From: Argonema galeatum A003/A1 | GTDB taxonomy: Bacteria > Cyanobacteriota > Cyanobacteriia > Cyanobacteriales > Aerosakkonemataceae | Assembly: GCF_023333595.1 (NCBI RefSeq) | Contig: NZ_JAIQZM010000004.1 | Location: 168,717-232,716 of the forward strand | Direction: 5' to 3' | Length of the DNA stretch: 64,000 nucleotides | Notes under the pieces: generated by a model | What the model saw: the letters and a program-made list of their open reading frames with translations, nothing else | What the model was told of the DNA's origin: nothing | Database searches by the model: none | Shown: positions 15,837 through 24,944 of the stretch, in pieces | How the letters are laid out: each line of letters starts with the position of its first letter | How positions within the stretch are numbered: the stretch's first letter is position 1 | Position numbers and translations under genes: made by a program

Positions 15837-16063
15837 TGTTCAAGCAGTTGTCTAACTTGAGCTAAAGCTTCTTCTCCAGGAATAGGTTGAACATCTCCAT
15901 CGCGAATTTCATCACGTCGCTTCTTCGCCTCTGTCACCCAAACTGTTTGAATTTCTGGATCGGTATCGAATTCCAAACTTTCCACTATCTTCTCTGCCAA
16001 AAATGCTCTCGAAGCACTAGGTAAAGACAGGATTTCCTCTGTTAGTTGCTCAATTGACAACAT
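15833..16063 (-). CDS. Addiction-module antitoxin partner of the RelE/ParE toxin
   Basis: This matches the putative addiction-module component family (about 75 aa): LPSASRAFLAEKIVESLE, then WVTEAKKRRDEIRDGDVQPI and PGEEALAQVRQLL. It precedes and overlaps the toxin in the standard antitoxin-first order. It should bind and inhibit the toxin and autoregulate the operon. Confidence 0.85.
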   Translation of the reverse strand: MLSIEQLTEEILSLPSASRAFLAEKIVESLEFDTDPEIQTVWVTEAKKRRDEIRDGDVQPIPGEEALAQVRQLLEQ

Positions 16064-16176
16064 AGTTCTCTGCTGCGTGTTAAAACCTGCTCACAGTATA
16101 ACAATAATTTGGACTGGCAAACGCCTTGGGTTAGTAACCATTTTAGCAGTAAGGTGGGCAATGCCCACCCCAAAAT

Positions 16177-18564
16177 CTACTTCAATTGAACCCATTTCGC
16201 CACTGAAGGCACTCCACGGCGGTCAATAATAAACAACATATACCAGCCCGGTGGTGCTACATTCGGCTCATTCGTAACCTTTATTTTTAGACTACCAGCA
16301 ACACCGAGACTAAACTCTAAATCCACCAGTCTTTGTCCTGTATTAAAAGAATGAGTAGTCGATCCAGGTTTAATCAAACTTACCCATTGAATATCCCCAG
16401 CTTGCGGTGTTTGGATATCAAAATTACTACCATATTTTAACTCTTGTGGAGCGTTTTGAATTATTGGTCTTGCGCCTTTAAATAGGTACGGCGGATAATA
16501 CATTTCCAGACGCAGTTCATCATCAGTTCGCGCTGGATTTGACCCGGCTGTAATTACTTTACCATCAGGTAAAAGTAGTGCGATCGAATGATATAATCGC
16601 TCCACTCTCGAAGTTGCTGCTATTGTCCAAGTATTCGTGACAGGATTGTAAATTTCTGCTGCCAAAGTTGCTTGTACCCGCGATTCATTCAAGCTACTAC
16701 CACCGCAAACAAACACAGTGCGATCGGGTAACAACACAGCATTAAGGTGCATTCGAGCAAAATTCAAAGGTGTTGCTGCTTGATAAGTTGGATTAGCCGC
16801 AGTTAAATTAACAATATTCACCTTCTTATGTGCCTCAACTGCATGATGATTTCCACCCTCAAACGCACCACCACCTATCAGCATTACTCGTTGTTCTTGT
16901 GCAGGTGGTAATATTACACTAGCAGATTGATTCCGGTGTTCTTGTTCCAGGTGACCGATTAACCCAGGTACTTCTACTTCTGTGATAGGTTGCGTCGGAT
17001 TTGTTGGCAAAGTTAATAACCGTGGTGTCACCTCATTGTTATTGCCGTATTGACCACCAGCATAGAAAATCCTGCCATCACGTAACAGGAAAAGGTGTGC
17101 ATACATCGGCAATTGACTGGTATTTTGTCCAAAAGCCGTCCAAGTATTTGTTTGCGGGGAATAAATTTCTGGGATTAAATTGAGATTGCCATCTTCTCCT
17201 AGTCCAGAAACAGCTAAAACTCGACCGTCACCCAGAGTTACAAGAGTTGGATACCAGCGACCTCCTTTCATTTGCAGTAGAGGTTTCCATTTCTCCGCAA
17301 AGGCATCAAAAATAAAAGCATCTCTCAATCCAAAAAATGGATGTCCGAAGTCATATTGTTTTGTTCCACCTGCGACCAAAAGAGAACCGTCTGACAGAAA
17401 AGAATGTCCAGCACAGAAGAAATCTACGGGAGTTTGGGGAGTAAAAAATGTACCTTTTTGATAATCCCAGACAACGCTGCGGAAATTGTTGTTGGCATTG
17501 GCAGGATTGTTGCCAGAACCTGAGAAAAATAACACCTTGTTGGTAGGCAAAACAGCAGCGTGAACTGCCAATAGTTGCGAATTATAAGGTAATAATCTCC
17601 ATAAGCCTTGATTAGCGGCTTTATCAAGGTCGAGATTCAGGTCTAGAACTTGATAATATCCCTGATTTAGTTGCGGCGGGTTGTCGATTTGGAAGAAGAT
17701 TAATTCAGGCCGTCCCTTACCTTTTAAGTCGGCAACTGCAATGCCTGCACCTTGATTTTCCCAGGAAAATAATGGAACTGGCACCCAAGGACTCCAACCT
17801 TCGGTCACATTGCCAGCGGTATCGAGATTCCAACCAATTTGATAAAATCCCTGATTAACTCCGGGGGGGTTATCTATTTGAAAGATGATTAATTCTGGGC
17901 GTCCATTGCCGTCGAGGTCGGCAACTGCAATACTTGCGCCTTGATTTTCCCAAGAAAACCAATCTACTGCTATCCAGTCACTCCATCCGCCTGTGACTAT
18001 ACCATTTTCATCGAGTTTGCGACCAATGCGATAAAGTCCCCGATTTGCATTGTCTGGATTATCAATTTGGAAGACAATTAATTCCGGTCTGCCATCATTA
18101 TCTAAGTCGGCAATTGCTATGCTGGCATCTTGATTTTCCCAGGATTGCCAACCGGGAATTTCGATCCATTCACTCCAACCGCCTGTGACTATACCATTTT
18201 TATCTAACTTTTTCCCAATGCGATAAAGTCCGCGATTTACATTAGGTGGACTATCAACTTTAAATACGATTAATTCCGGTCTTGCATCATTATCGAGGTC
18301 GGCAATTGCGATGCCTACACCTTGATTTTCCCAGGATTGCCAACCGGGAATTTCGATCCAGTCACTCCATCCACCTGTGACAAGGCCATTTTCATCTAGT
18401 TTGCGACCAATGCGATAAAGCCCACGATTGGCATTAGGAGGGTTATCGATTTGGAAGATAATTAAATCTGGTCTTCCATCGCCATCGATGTCGGCAATTG
18501 CTATGTCTGCACCTTGGTTTTCCCAGGAGAACCAATTGGGAACTGGTATCAAGTCGGTTGCCAT
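16177..18564 (-). CDS. Galactose/glyoxal oxidase-like copper-radical oxidase with FG-GAP repeats
   Basis: The N-terminal 290 or so residues are five FG-GAP/VCBS-type repeats (WENQGADIAIADIDGDGRPDLIIF and relatives, about 55 aa each). The rest is a kelch-propeller galactose-oxidase-like domain ending in a DUF1929 domain. All copper-radical residues align by motif: Cys384 (FCAGHSFLSDG), Tyr438 (GRWYPTLV), Tyr658-His659 (RLYHSIALLLPDG) and His738 (TTHSFNTGQR), matching galactose oxidase C228, Y272, Y495-H496, H581. It probably oxidises an alcohol or aldehyde to give H2O2. No signal peptide is visible at the ATG chosen, which is odd for this family. Repeat DNA at 17600-18560 is visibly periodic. 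Confidence 0.85.
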   Translation of the reverse strand: MATDLIPVPNWFSWENQGADIAIADIDGDGRPDLIIFQIDNPPNANRGLYRIGRKLDENGLVTGGWSDWIEIPGWQSWENQGVGIAIADLDNDARPELIVFKVDSPPNVNRGLYRIGKKLDKNGIVTGGWSEWIEIPGWQSWENQDASIAIADLDNDGRPELIVFQIDNPDNANRGLYRIGRKLDENGIVTGGWSDWIAVDWFSWENQGASIAVADLDGNGRPELIIFQIDNPPGVNQGFYQIGWNLDTAGNVTEGWSPWVPVPLFSWENQGAGIAVADLKGKGRPELIFFQIDNPPQLNQGYYQVLDLNLDLDKAANQGLWRLLPYNSQLLAVHAAVLPTNKVLFFSGSGNNPANANNNFRSVVWDYQKGTFFTPQTPVDFFCAGHSFLSDGSLLVAGGTKQYDFGHPFFGLRDAFIFDAFAEKWKPLLQMKGGRWYPTLVTLGDGRVLAVSGLGEDGNLNLIPEIYSPQTNTWTAFGQNTSQLPMYAHLFLLRDGRIFYAGGQYGNNNEVTPRLLTLPTNPTQPITEVEVPGLIGHLEQEHRNQSASVILPPAQEQRVMLIGGGAFEGGNHHAVEAHKKVNIVNLTAANPTYQAATPLNFARMHLNAVLLPDRTVFVCGGSSLNESRVQATLAAEIYNPVTNTWTIAATSRVERLYHSIALLLPDGKVITAGSNPARTDDELRLEMYYPPYLFKGARPIIQNAPQELKYGSNFDIQTPQAGDIQWVSLIKPGSTTHSFNTGQRLVDLEFSLGVAGSLKIKVTNEPNVAPPGWYMLFIIDRRGVPSVAKWVQLK

Positions 18565-18897
18565 AAGTTTGTTAAGATTTGGATAAACTTAAATAACCTA
18601 AATATAACACTTTTGTGTTATAATATTCTTAGCTGAGGTTACCAATTTTTCCCAACAAATAGAGGTCGTGCCTTGAAAGCGATCGGGCCGTATTTTGTGC
18701 GATCGCTTCCTCGATACTGCAATAGCTATTCTTCTGGCAGAAAGGAAGGAAACAGCTTTTGGCATACTTGCAGCTTTTGCAGTGCTAACTTCAATTCAGG
18801 GCTAGATTAGACGAAATTCGACAAAGGGTGTAAACACCACACCCCTCCAGAATCCTTCTAATAATTTCGTGTCCGCCCATTTTTGGCCAAAGCATTT
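18565..18897. other. Intergenic region between oxidase and potassium channel genes
   Basis: There is no gene in this 333-bp gap. It contains the oxidase promoter, an AT-rich stretch around 18600-18630 and two HIP1-type GCGATCGC sites. I see no terminator or RNA structure I can support. Confidence 0.4.
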
Positions 18898-20046
18898 CTA
18901 AGTATGTTTTGGCAATCGAAGTGCTTTAGCTTTAGAACCGATCGGGCCGAGAATTTGGTTGAGGTCGCGCAGTTGATCTGCTGTACCCATGCAGATCATC
19001 GCATCGCCGGAGAGTAATAAGGTTTCGCCGGTTGGGCCACCAATCAGAGTGCCGTCGGCGCGACGAATGGCGAGAACTAAGGCACCGGATTGCGATCGCA
19101 ACCGTGCTTCCCTTAAACTTTGACCTACATAAGGACAAGCATCCGCATCTAGTCGGAATTCCTCCATGTAAAAAGCGCGATCGGTTCCCGTGAGAATCCC
19201 ATCCACAAAATCCATTACTTGCGGTCTGAGAGCTGCCGCAGCCATGCGTTTGCCGCCAGTGATGTAGGGGGATACGACGGCATCAGCACCGCCTCTTTGC
19301 AGCTTTGTGACGGCTTCCTCCGTACTGGCGCGAGCGATCGCTCTTATTTTAGGATTGAGCGTCTTTGCTGAGAGGACAGTGTAGAGATTTTCTGCATCTG
19401 AGGGTAGCGCCGCCACTAAACAGATTGCCCGTTCAATGCCCACCCTGAGCAAAGTATCATCTAGAGTCGCATCCCCTTGCATGGCAATATAACCCATCTG
19501 TTGTGCAGCCTGGACAGATTCCAGATTCAAGTCCACCGTCACAAAAGGGATGCCTTCCGCCTGAAATTCCATGCCAATCTGACGCCCGGTGCGTCCAAAT
19601 CCACAAAGAATGTAGTGTTCCGAGAGAGATTCCACTAAACGTCGCTGTTGTTGAAGTCGTCTTCCTTCTTGAAAATAGCCTTGAATTAGGGCTTCTGTAA
19701 AGCGGTTAACGATATAGCCGATGCTGATTACTCCCATCGCGATCAGTATGATGGTAAACAGCCGTCCGCGATCGCCTAAAGGATTAATCTCTCCAAAACC
19801 AACGGTAGCTAGAGTGCTTACCGTCATGTAAGCCGAATCCAGCCAACGCCATCCCTCGACGAAACGATACCACAGTGTGCCGATCAGGAAAACGCAGGCG
19901 AGTGCGATCGCACCTATAATCAACTCCTGTCGGAGGCGTTTGTACTTGCGTTCTATGTCTGATTGAGAGTCGAATGAAGCGCGTGGGCTCACGTAAGTAA
20001 CAGCTTTTGGTAAAGAGTTCGATAATACACAACGGCAGAATACCAA
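18898..20046 (-). CDS. Potassium channel protein with RCK (TrkA-N/TrkA-C) domains
   Basis: This is a two-transmembrane channel subunit with a pore loop and cytoplasmic ligand-gated RCK domains. After a basic N-terminus come TM1 (IIGAIALACVFLIGTLWY), the filter TLATVGFGE (a TVGFG variant of TVGYG) and TM2 (FTIILIAMGVISIGYIV). A Rossmann TrkA-N domain follows (HYILCGFGRTGRQIG) and then a TrkA-C domain (about residues 280-370). The length of 382 aa is normal. It is transcribed divergently from a TrkA-like gene 36 bp away. Confidence 0.9.
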   Translation of the reverse strand: MVFCRCVLSNSLPKAVTYVSPRASFDSQSDIERKYKRLRQELIIGAIALACVFLIGTLWYRFVEGWRWLDSAYMTVSTLATVGFGEINPLGDRGRLFTIILIAMGVISIGYIVNRFTEALIQGYFQEGRRLQQQRRLVESLSEHYILCGFGRTGRQIGMEFQAEGIPFVTVDLNLESVQAAQQMGYIAMQGDATLDDTLLRVGIERAICLVAALPSDAENLYTVLSAKTLNPKIRAIARASTEEAVTKLQRGGADAVVSPYITGGKRMAAAALRPQVMDFVDGILTGTDRAFYMEEFRLDADACPYVGQSLREARLRSQSGALVLAIRRADGTLIGGPTGETLLLSGDAMICMGTADQLRDLNQILGPIGSKAKALRLPKHT

Positions 20047-20082
20047 TAACTATATTCAATCAGATAGTAAAGGAGGTCAGGA

Positions 20083-20757
20083 ATGTATGTATTAATTGGT
20101 GGAGCCGGACTGGTCGGACTAAATTTGGCGCAGAAGCTGGTAGAAATTGGGCATACTGTCGCCGTGATTGATATAGATCCTAACGCCTGTCGTTATGCTC
20201 GCGAACAAGTGGGAGCAATGGCTTTTGAAGGTAGCGCCGTGAGTACAGAGGTGTTGCTGGAAGCAGGAATTAGGAAAGCCGACTCTGTGGCGGCTGTATT
20301 GCGGAGCGATGCTTTAAATTTGGCAATAGTGACGCTTGCCAAGCACTACGGAGCCTCCCACATTGTCAGCCGGATGCGTCATCGCGATTTTGAACAACCG
20401 CTACGCTTTGCTGGGGCACACCATATCATCAGTACGATCGATCTAGCGGTTTCCACAATGGTAAATGCGATCGAGTATCCGCAAGTGGAATCGATGATGC
20501 ACTTTGAGCAGGGTCAAATCGAGGTTTTAAAGTTATCTATTGCAGGACGATGCAACGTAGTTGGTCGTAGCATTGCCGAAATCGCTCAAGACCCCCGCTT
20601 CCCCACAGGTTCTCTCATTATTGGTTATCAACCTCATCCCCAAATGGATTTAGAAATTCCCAACGGCAGTACCGTGTTAGAGTCCGGTTCAACAGTGCTA
20701 ATTGTGACGAAACCAGGAGTATTACATCAAATGATTGATTTTATCGAAGGGTGTTAG
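20083..20757 (+). CDS. TrkA/KtrA-family potassium uptake regulatory protein
   Basis: The 224-aa protein is a free-standing RCK subunit: an N-terminal Rossmann nucleotide-binding fold (MYVLIGGAGLVGLNLAQKL, with the acidic IDIDP end of strand 2) and a C-terminal TrkA-C domain (about residues 140-220). It would gate a Trk/Ktr transporter or an RCK channel. A strong ribosome site (AGGAGG) precedes the ATG. Its divergent neighbour is an RCK-bearing channel; no Trk/Ktr membrane subunit is in the window. Confidence 0.85.
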   Translation: MYVLIGGAGLVGLNLAQKLVEIGHTVAVIDIDPNACRYAREQVGAMAFEGSAVSTEVLLEAGIRKADSVAAVLRSDALNLAIVTLAKHYGASHIVSRMRHRDFEQPLRFAGAHHIISTIDLAVSTMVNAIEYPQVESMMHFEQGQIEVLKLSIAGRCNVVGRSIAEIAQDPRFPTGSLIIGYQPHPQMDLEIPNGSTVLESGSTVLIVTKPGVLHQMIDFIEGC

Positions 20758-20946
20758 TAAGAGGGGCTAGGGGCTAGGGGAAGAGGGGGAAAGGGAAGAG
20801 GGGCTAGGGGGCAGGAGGAAACCAGAAAAAATCTACCAACGGGTTTTGACCACATCCAGTAACATCAGGATTTATCTGCGTTTATCTGCGTTTATCTGCA
20901 TTCATCTGCGGTAAAAAATATCCAAAATCTACTTTTCAGATTATCT
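20758..20946. repeat. Short tandem repeats between trkA-like gene and antiporter
   Basis: The gap holds a run of CTAGGGG-type heptamers (20762-20816) and then tandem TTTATCTGCG decamers (about 20870-20905). Both kinds recur elsewhere in the window. The genes on either side converge here, so the region may also contain the transcription ends. Confidence 0.6.
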
Positions 20947-22596
20947 CTAATCATCCTCTAATTTCAACAGTTGCTCATCAATCGTCTGTATCCTGCTTCG
21001 CACGATTTCTTCTGATAAAATTCGCTTACGCAGGGCGTCGGTTAAGGCTCCTTTTTCTGCTAGTAACAAACGCCGACGAATAGCATCAAGTTTTATGCGA
21101 TCGCTATCAGTTGCCGTGAATTCCTCTGGACGGCGATTATAAATATCTCGCAGTGCTTTTTCAGATGCGGCAACTTTTACTTGATAAGGCGATCGCATTT
21201 CTTCATAAACAGATTTCGGTAAAACTCCTGCCTTCAATAAACTATCCAATTCATCTTGAGCTGCTTTAGCAGTCATCAACTGAGCTTGCAATTCCTCTGT
21301 TTGCTGACGAAACTCGGAAAATTGAGTTAGCTTCAATCTTCGCACCAGCCAAGGCAAACTTAAACTTTGTCCTACCAGAGATAACAGCACGCTACCAAAT
21401 ACTAACGCGATTAGCTCCTCTCGTCCTGGTATTGTTGCAGGTAAACTGAAGGCAAGAGCCATTGAAAGAGAGCCTTTGATGTTACCGAAAAACAAAACGT
21501 GCTGCCAACGGAACGGAATGGGACGATCGAACAAACGCACCGCAGCCAACAAGGGATAAACACAGACAAATCGCCCGACTTGATAAGCCATAATTGCCAA
21601 CATAACTGCTGGCAAAGTCTTCCAGAAAGTGATCAAATCTATTTCTAAACCAATCAGGAGAAAAATAAATGTATTTACACCAAAACCGGCATAATCCCAA
21701 AAGCTCAACAAAGTGATTCGACTGGAAGCTGATACGCTGCGAGAAATCCCCAGATTTCCCACCATTAACCCAGCTACAACCACAGCAACTACACCCGAAA
21801 CACTCAGAAATTCTCCAGCTTGATAGGCTCCTAATGCGATCGCTACCGTTAGTAAAATACTGCTGAGAGGATCTTCGGAACGGACAAATAAACCCGTACT
21901 TAAATAACCCAAGGCTAGCCCGACGAGAGTGCCTCCGACAATCACGACAAACAGATCTTGAATTCCCTCCAAAAAAGTTACCGAACCTGTTGAATGAACT
22001 TTCAAAATTAAACTGAAGAGAACGAGGGCTACACCGTCGTTAAATAGACTTTCCCCTTCTACAATTGTGGAAAGTCGGGGCGGTACAGAAACCTCTTTAA
22101 AGACGGCAATCACTGAAACCGTATCGGTAATGGCGAGGATCGTTCCGGTCAGCAGTGCGGGTATCCACGCTAGCCCCAGCCCTAGTTTTAGGAGTAGCGC
22201 AGTGATTCCAGAAGCGATCGCTACACCGGGCCCAGCTAGAAGTACGATCGGTTTAATCGTACTTCGCAGGCGACTGATATCGGTATTGATAGCCGACTCA
22301 AACAGCAGAATCGGTAAAAAGAGATTTAAAATCAACGAAGAATCCAGTCCGATGCGACGAGGTAATAGTTCGGTGATTGCTAAGCCCGCTAATACCAAAC
22401 CCGTAACATAAGGGACGCGAAAGCGACGGGACAGTAAAGCAACAGCCGTAGCAACCAACAGAAGAATAATCAGAATGGTGACTAACTCCGCAACCTTTCC
22501 TTGATGCGCTTGGCCTGTAGCGTTTAAACTTGCTAACATAAATTGTTGCGGAAAGCACAATCCGACGACTTTGCCTGGGGATACAATACCGTACAT
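20947..22596 (-). CDS. Monovalent cation/proton antiporter, CPA1 (NhaP) family
   Basis: This exchanges Na+ (or K+) for H+ across the membrane. About twelve hydrophobic segments span residues 35-430, with the family's LLFESAINTD and the ion-binding-type GESLFNDGVALVLF (ND motif in the sixth helix). A cytoplasmic helical tail follows (about residues 430-549), rich in charged residues. The length of 549 aa is typical of cyanobacterial NhaP/NhaS-type proteins with a C-tail. The first ATG gives a short extension; Met22 (LASLNATG) is an alternative start. Confidence 0.9.
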   Translation of the reverse strand: MYGIVSPGKVVGLCFPQQFMLASLNATGQAHQGKVAELVTILIILLLVATAVALLSRRFRVPYVTGLVLAGLAITELLPRRIGLDSSLILNLFLPILLFESAINTDISRLRSTIKPIVLLAGPGVAIASGITALLLKLGLGLAWIPALLTGTILAITDTVSVIAVFKEVSVPPRLSTIVEGESLFNDGVALVLFSLILKVHSTGSVTFLEGIQDLFVVIVGGTLVGLALGYLSTGLFVRSEDPLSSILLTVAIALGAYQAGEFLSVSGVVAVVVAGLMVGNLGISRSVSASSRITLLSFWDYAGFGVNTFIFLLIGLEIDLITFWKTLPAVMLAIMAYQVGRFVCVYPLLAAVRLFDRPIPFRWQHVLFFGNIKGSLSMALAFSLPATIPGREELIALVFGSVLLSLVGQSLSLPWLVRRLKLTQFSEFRQQTEELQAQLMTAKAAQDELDSLLKAGVLPKSVYEEMRSPYQVKVAASEKALRDIYNRRPEEFTATDSDRIKLDAIRRRLLLAEKGALTDALRKRILSEEIVRSRIQTIDEQLLKLEDD

Positions 22597-22814
22597 AAGG
22601 TTTAGGTTATTTCTATATGCTGCTAGAACACCGATTCAGTAATAAAGAACTTAGCCCTCTAACCCCGTTAAGAGCAAGGGAAGCGCAAAAAGTTTTACCC
22701 TCTCCTTCCAAAAGAGGGGTGGGGGCAGAGGTCTTACTCTCCTCTCCCGATCAAAGAGGGGTCGGGGGAGAGTGGCTATAGTCAGCAAACACGATCTAGC
22801 AAGACAAAATTATT

Positions 22815-23051
22815 ATGATCCCAGTCAGTGAAGCTCAACAGAAGTTGCAGGATTTAATCGATTCGGTAAGCCAGTCACATCAACCGATAGTTATTACAGG
22901 ACAGGGTAACAATGCCGTGCTATTGTCTGAAGCCGATTGGACATCGGTGCAGGAAACACTCTATCTTCTCTCAATTCCAGGGATGCGAGAATCGATTCGG
23001 GAAGGACTAGCAAAGCCGATCGAGGAGTGTGTGCGGGAGTTGGATTGGTGA
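22815..23051 (+). CDS. yefM: YefM/Phd-family antitoxin
   Basis: The 78-aa protein has the Phd/YefM start (IPVSEAQQKLQDLID, then PIVITGQGNNAVLLSEADW) that forms the DNA-binding dimer, and a C-terminal toxin-binding helix. Its stop overlaps the toxin start by 4 bp (GTGA). It pairs with the YoeB-type toxin and is probably the autorepressor of the operon. Confidence 0.9.
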   Translation: MIPVSEAQQKLQDLIDSVSQSHQPIVITGQGNNAVLLSEADWTSVQETLYLLSIPGMRESIREGLAKPIEECVRELDW

Positions 23052-23311
23052 GATGGGATCTGGTATACACCAAACAAGCTCAGAAAGATGCTTATAAGCT
23101 GGCTTCTAGTAATTTACGAGATAAAGCACAAACTTTACTAGACATCCTTCAAGTCAATCCGTTTGAGAATCCGCCCCCCTACGAGAAATTGGTGGGAGAT
23201 TTGGAGGGTGCATATTCGAGGCGAATCAACATTCAACATCGTCTTGTGTACGAGGTGATTGAATCTGAAAATACGGTGAAAATTTTGCGGATGTGGACGC
23301 ATTATGAATAG
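23048..23311 (+). CDS. yoeB: YoeB-family toxin (ribosome-dependent mRNA endonuclease)
   Basis: The start is a GTG at 23048, overlapping the antitoxin stop; upstream codons in this frame lie inside the antitoxin gene. The 87-aa product has the YoeB hallmarks: LVYTKQAQKDAYKL, NPFENPPPYEKLVGDL, YSRRINIQHRLVYEV, and the C-terminal LRMWTHYE with the catalytic-type His/Tyr. All appear intact, so this is a likely functional pair. Confidence 0.9.
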   Translation: MRWDLVYTKQAQKDAYKLASSNLRDKAQTLLDILQVNPFENPPPYEKLVGDLEGAYSRRINIQHRLVYEVIESENTVKILRMWTHYE

Positions 23312-23394
23312 CGATTTTATGGTAAAATAAGACCGGTGTCTCATAATCCAATGCAACAGCTTTCAAAAGAAGTTTAAATATAAGGATTGAGTCA

Positions 23395-24678
23395 GTGAGC
23401 ATTGAAACTCTAGTTGAGAATCCCACTATACCCGCAGAGTCGGCACCAGTTATGTCTGGCGTATTCGATCCCGCCAGCTTTGACCATTCCGTGATGACAA
23501 CCTACGGACGATTTCCCCTCGCTTTGGAACGGGGCGAAGGTTGTCGGGTTTGGGATACCGATGGGCGCGAATATCTGGATTTTGTGGCTGGAATTGCCAC
23601 TTGTACTCTGGGACACGCCCACCCAGCTTTGGTGGAAACGGTGACTCGCCAAATCAAGACGCTGCACCATGTTTCTAATTTGTATTACATTCCCGTGCAG
23701 GGCGAATTGGCTAAATGGTTGATCGAACATTCTTGTGCCGATCGCGTATTTTTCTGCAATTCCGGTGCAGAGGCGAATGAAGGGGCGATTAAATTGGCTC
23801 GGAAATACGCCCACACGGTCTTGGGAATTAAAAAGCCGATAATTTTGACGGCGCACGCCAGTTTCCACGGTCGCACGCTGGCGACGATTACAGCCACGGG
23901 TCAGCCGAAGTACCAGAAGAACTTCGACCCGTTAATGCCGGGGTTTGACTATGTTCCCTACAACGATATTGAGGCGGTGAAAAATGCGATCGCCGACTTG
24001 GATACCGGAGATCGACGGGTTTGCGCCATTCTCATGGAAGCTTTGCAAGGTGAAGGCGGTGTTCGTCCGGGAGATGTGGAATACTTCCAGCAGCTACGCC
24101 AAATTTGCGATGAAACCGGCATTCTCCTGATTCTGGATGAAGTGCAAGTGGGTATGGGGCGCAGCGGCAAGTTCTGGGGATATGAGAATCTGGGAATTGA
24201 ACCGGATATCTTCACTTCTGCGAAGGGATTGGGCGGCGGTATCCCGATCGGCGCTACTCTATGTAAGAAGTTCTGCGATGTTTTCGGGCCTGGGGATCAT
24301 GCTAGCACCTACGGCGGGAATCCTTTTGCTTGTGCAGTTTCTCTCACGGTTTGTCAAACTTTAGAACGCGAGAACATTCTGCAAAACGTGCAGGAGAGAG
24401 GGGAACAATTAAGATCTGGATTGAGAGCGATCGCCTCCAAATATCCTAACTTAATTGCTGAGGTGCGCGGTTGGGGTTTGATCGACGGTATGGAGTTGAA
24501 AGCAGACATCGAACTAACTTCAGCTGATGTGGTGAAAGCGGCGATGGCTGAAGGTTTGTTGCTCGTTCCGGCTGGCCCCAAAGTCCTCAGATTTGTGCCA
24601 CCGCTGATTGTAACTGAGCGGGAAATCGATATAGCACTGCAAGCACTTGAGCGGGCGTTCTCATCAGCAATTGCCTAA
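23395..24678 (+). CDS. argD: Acetylornithine aminotransferase
   Basis: This PLP-dependent enzyme transaminates N-acetylglutamate semialdehyde in arginine synthesis. The product has the class III aminotransferase order: FCNSGAEANEGAIKLARKYA, HGRTLATITATGQPKY, ILDEVQVGMGRSGKFWGYE, and a TSAKGLGGGIPIGA segment holding the Schiff-base lysine. The start is GTG at 23395 with AAGGA about 10 bp upstream. The length of 427 aa is normal. It stands alone. Confidence 0.95.
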   Translation: MSIETLVENPTIPAESAPVMSGVFDPASFDHSVMTTYGRFPLALERGEGCRVWDTDGREYLDFVAGIATCTLGHAHPALVETVTRQIKTLHHVSNLYYIPVQGELAKWLIEHSCADRVFFCNSGAEANEGAIKLARKYAHTVLGIKKPIILTAHASFHGRTLATITATGQPKYQKNFDPLMPGFDYVPYNDIEAVKNAIADLDTGDRRVCAILMEALQGEGGVRPGDVEYFQQLRQICDETGILLILDEVQVGMGRSGKFWGYENLGIEPDIFTSAKGLGGGIPIGATLCKKFCDVFGPGDHASTYGGNPFACAVSLTVCQTLERENILQNVQERGEQLRSGLRAIASKYPNLIAEVRGWGLIDGMELKADIELTSADVVKAAMAEGLLLVPAGPKVLRFVPPLIVTEREIDIALQALERAFSSAIA

Positions 24679-24700
24679 CAGTTTAAATATTTGGTACGTT

Positions 24701-24741
24701 GTTGCGCTTTAGCGCTATCTTAAAGAGCGCTAAAGCGCAAC
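24701..24741. repeat. Palindromic repeat after argD
   Basis: GTTGCGCTTTAGCGCT (24701-24716) and its exact reverse complement (24726-24741) form a 16-bp stem with a 9-nt loop. It lies 22 bp after argD. Without a T-run it is not a classical terminator, but it could stabilise or end the argD transcript. The remaining gap to 24944 holds another short repeat (CGCAGATGTAG-type) and no gene. Confidence 0.75.
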
Positions 24742-24944
24742 TACATACCTGAAAAGTTTGATCGGGGCCGATCGTTAGTATATGAGTGATATCGTCAAAT
24801 TGTCTGTTTTCATCCTTGGTTAAATTTTTACCGCAGATGTAGACTCTGGAACGCAGATGTAGGCGCAGCCTTCCCGCAGGGTACGCAGATAAGAATAAGA
24901 ATAGGATTTTTTTAGGTAACAGATGGGTAAGGACATAATATCAC

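Noticed and set aside
20870-20905. Tandem TTTATCTGCG as an iteron or origin
   Set aside because: Short, imperfect, and the same kind of repeat occurs elsewhere; no replication gene nearby.
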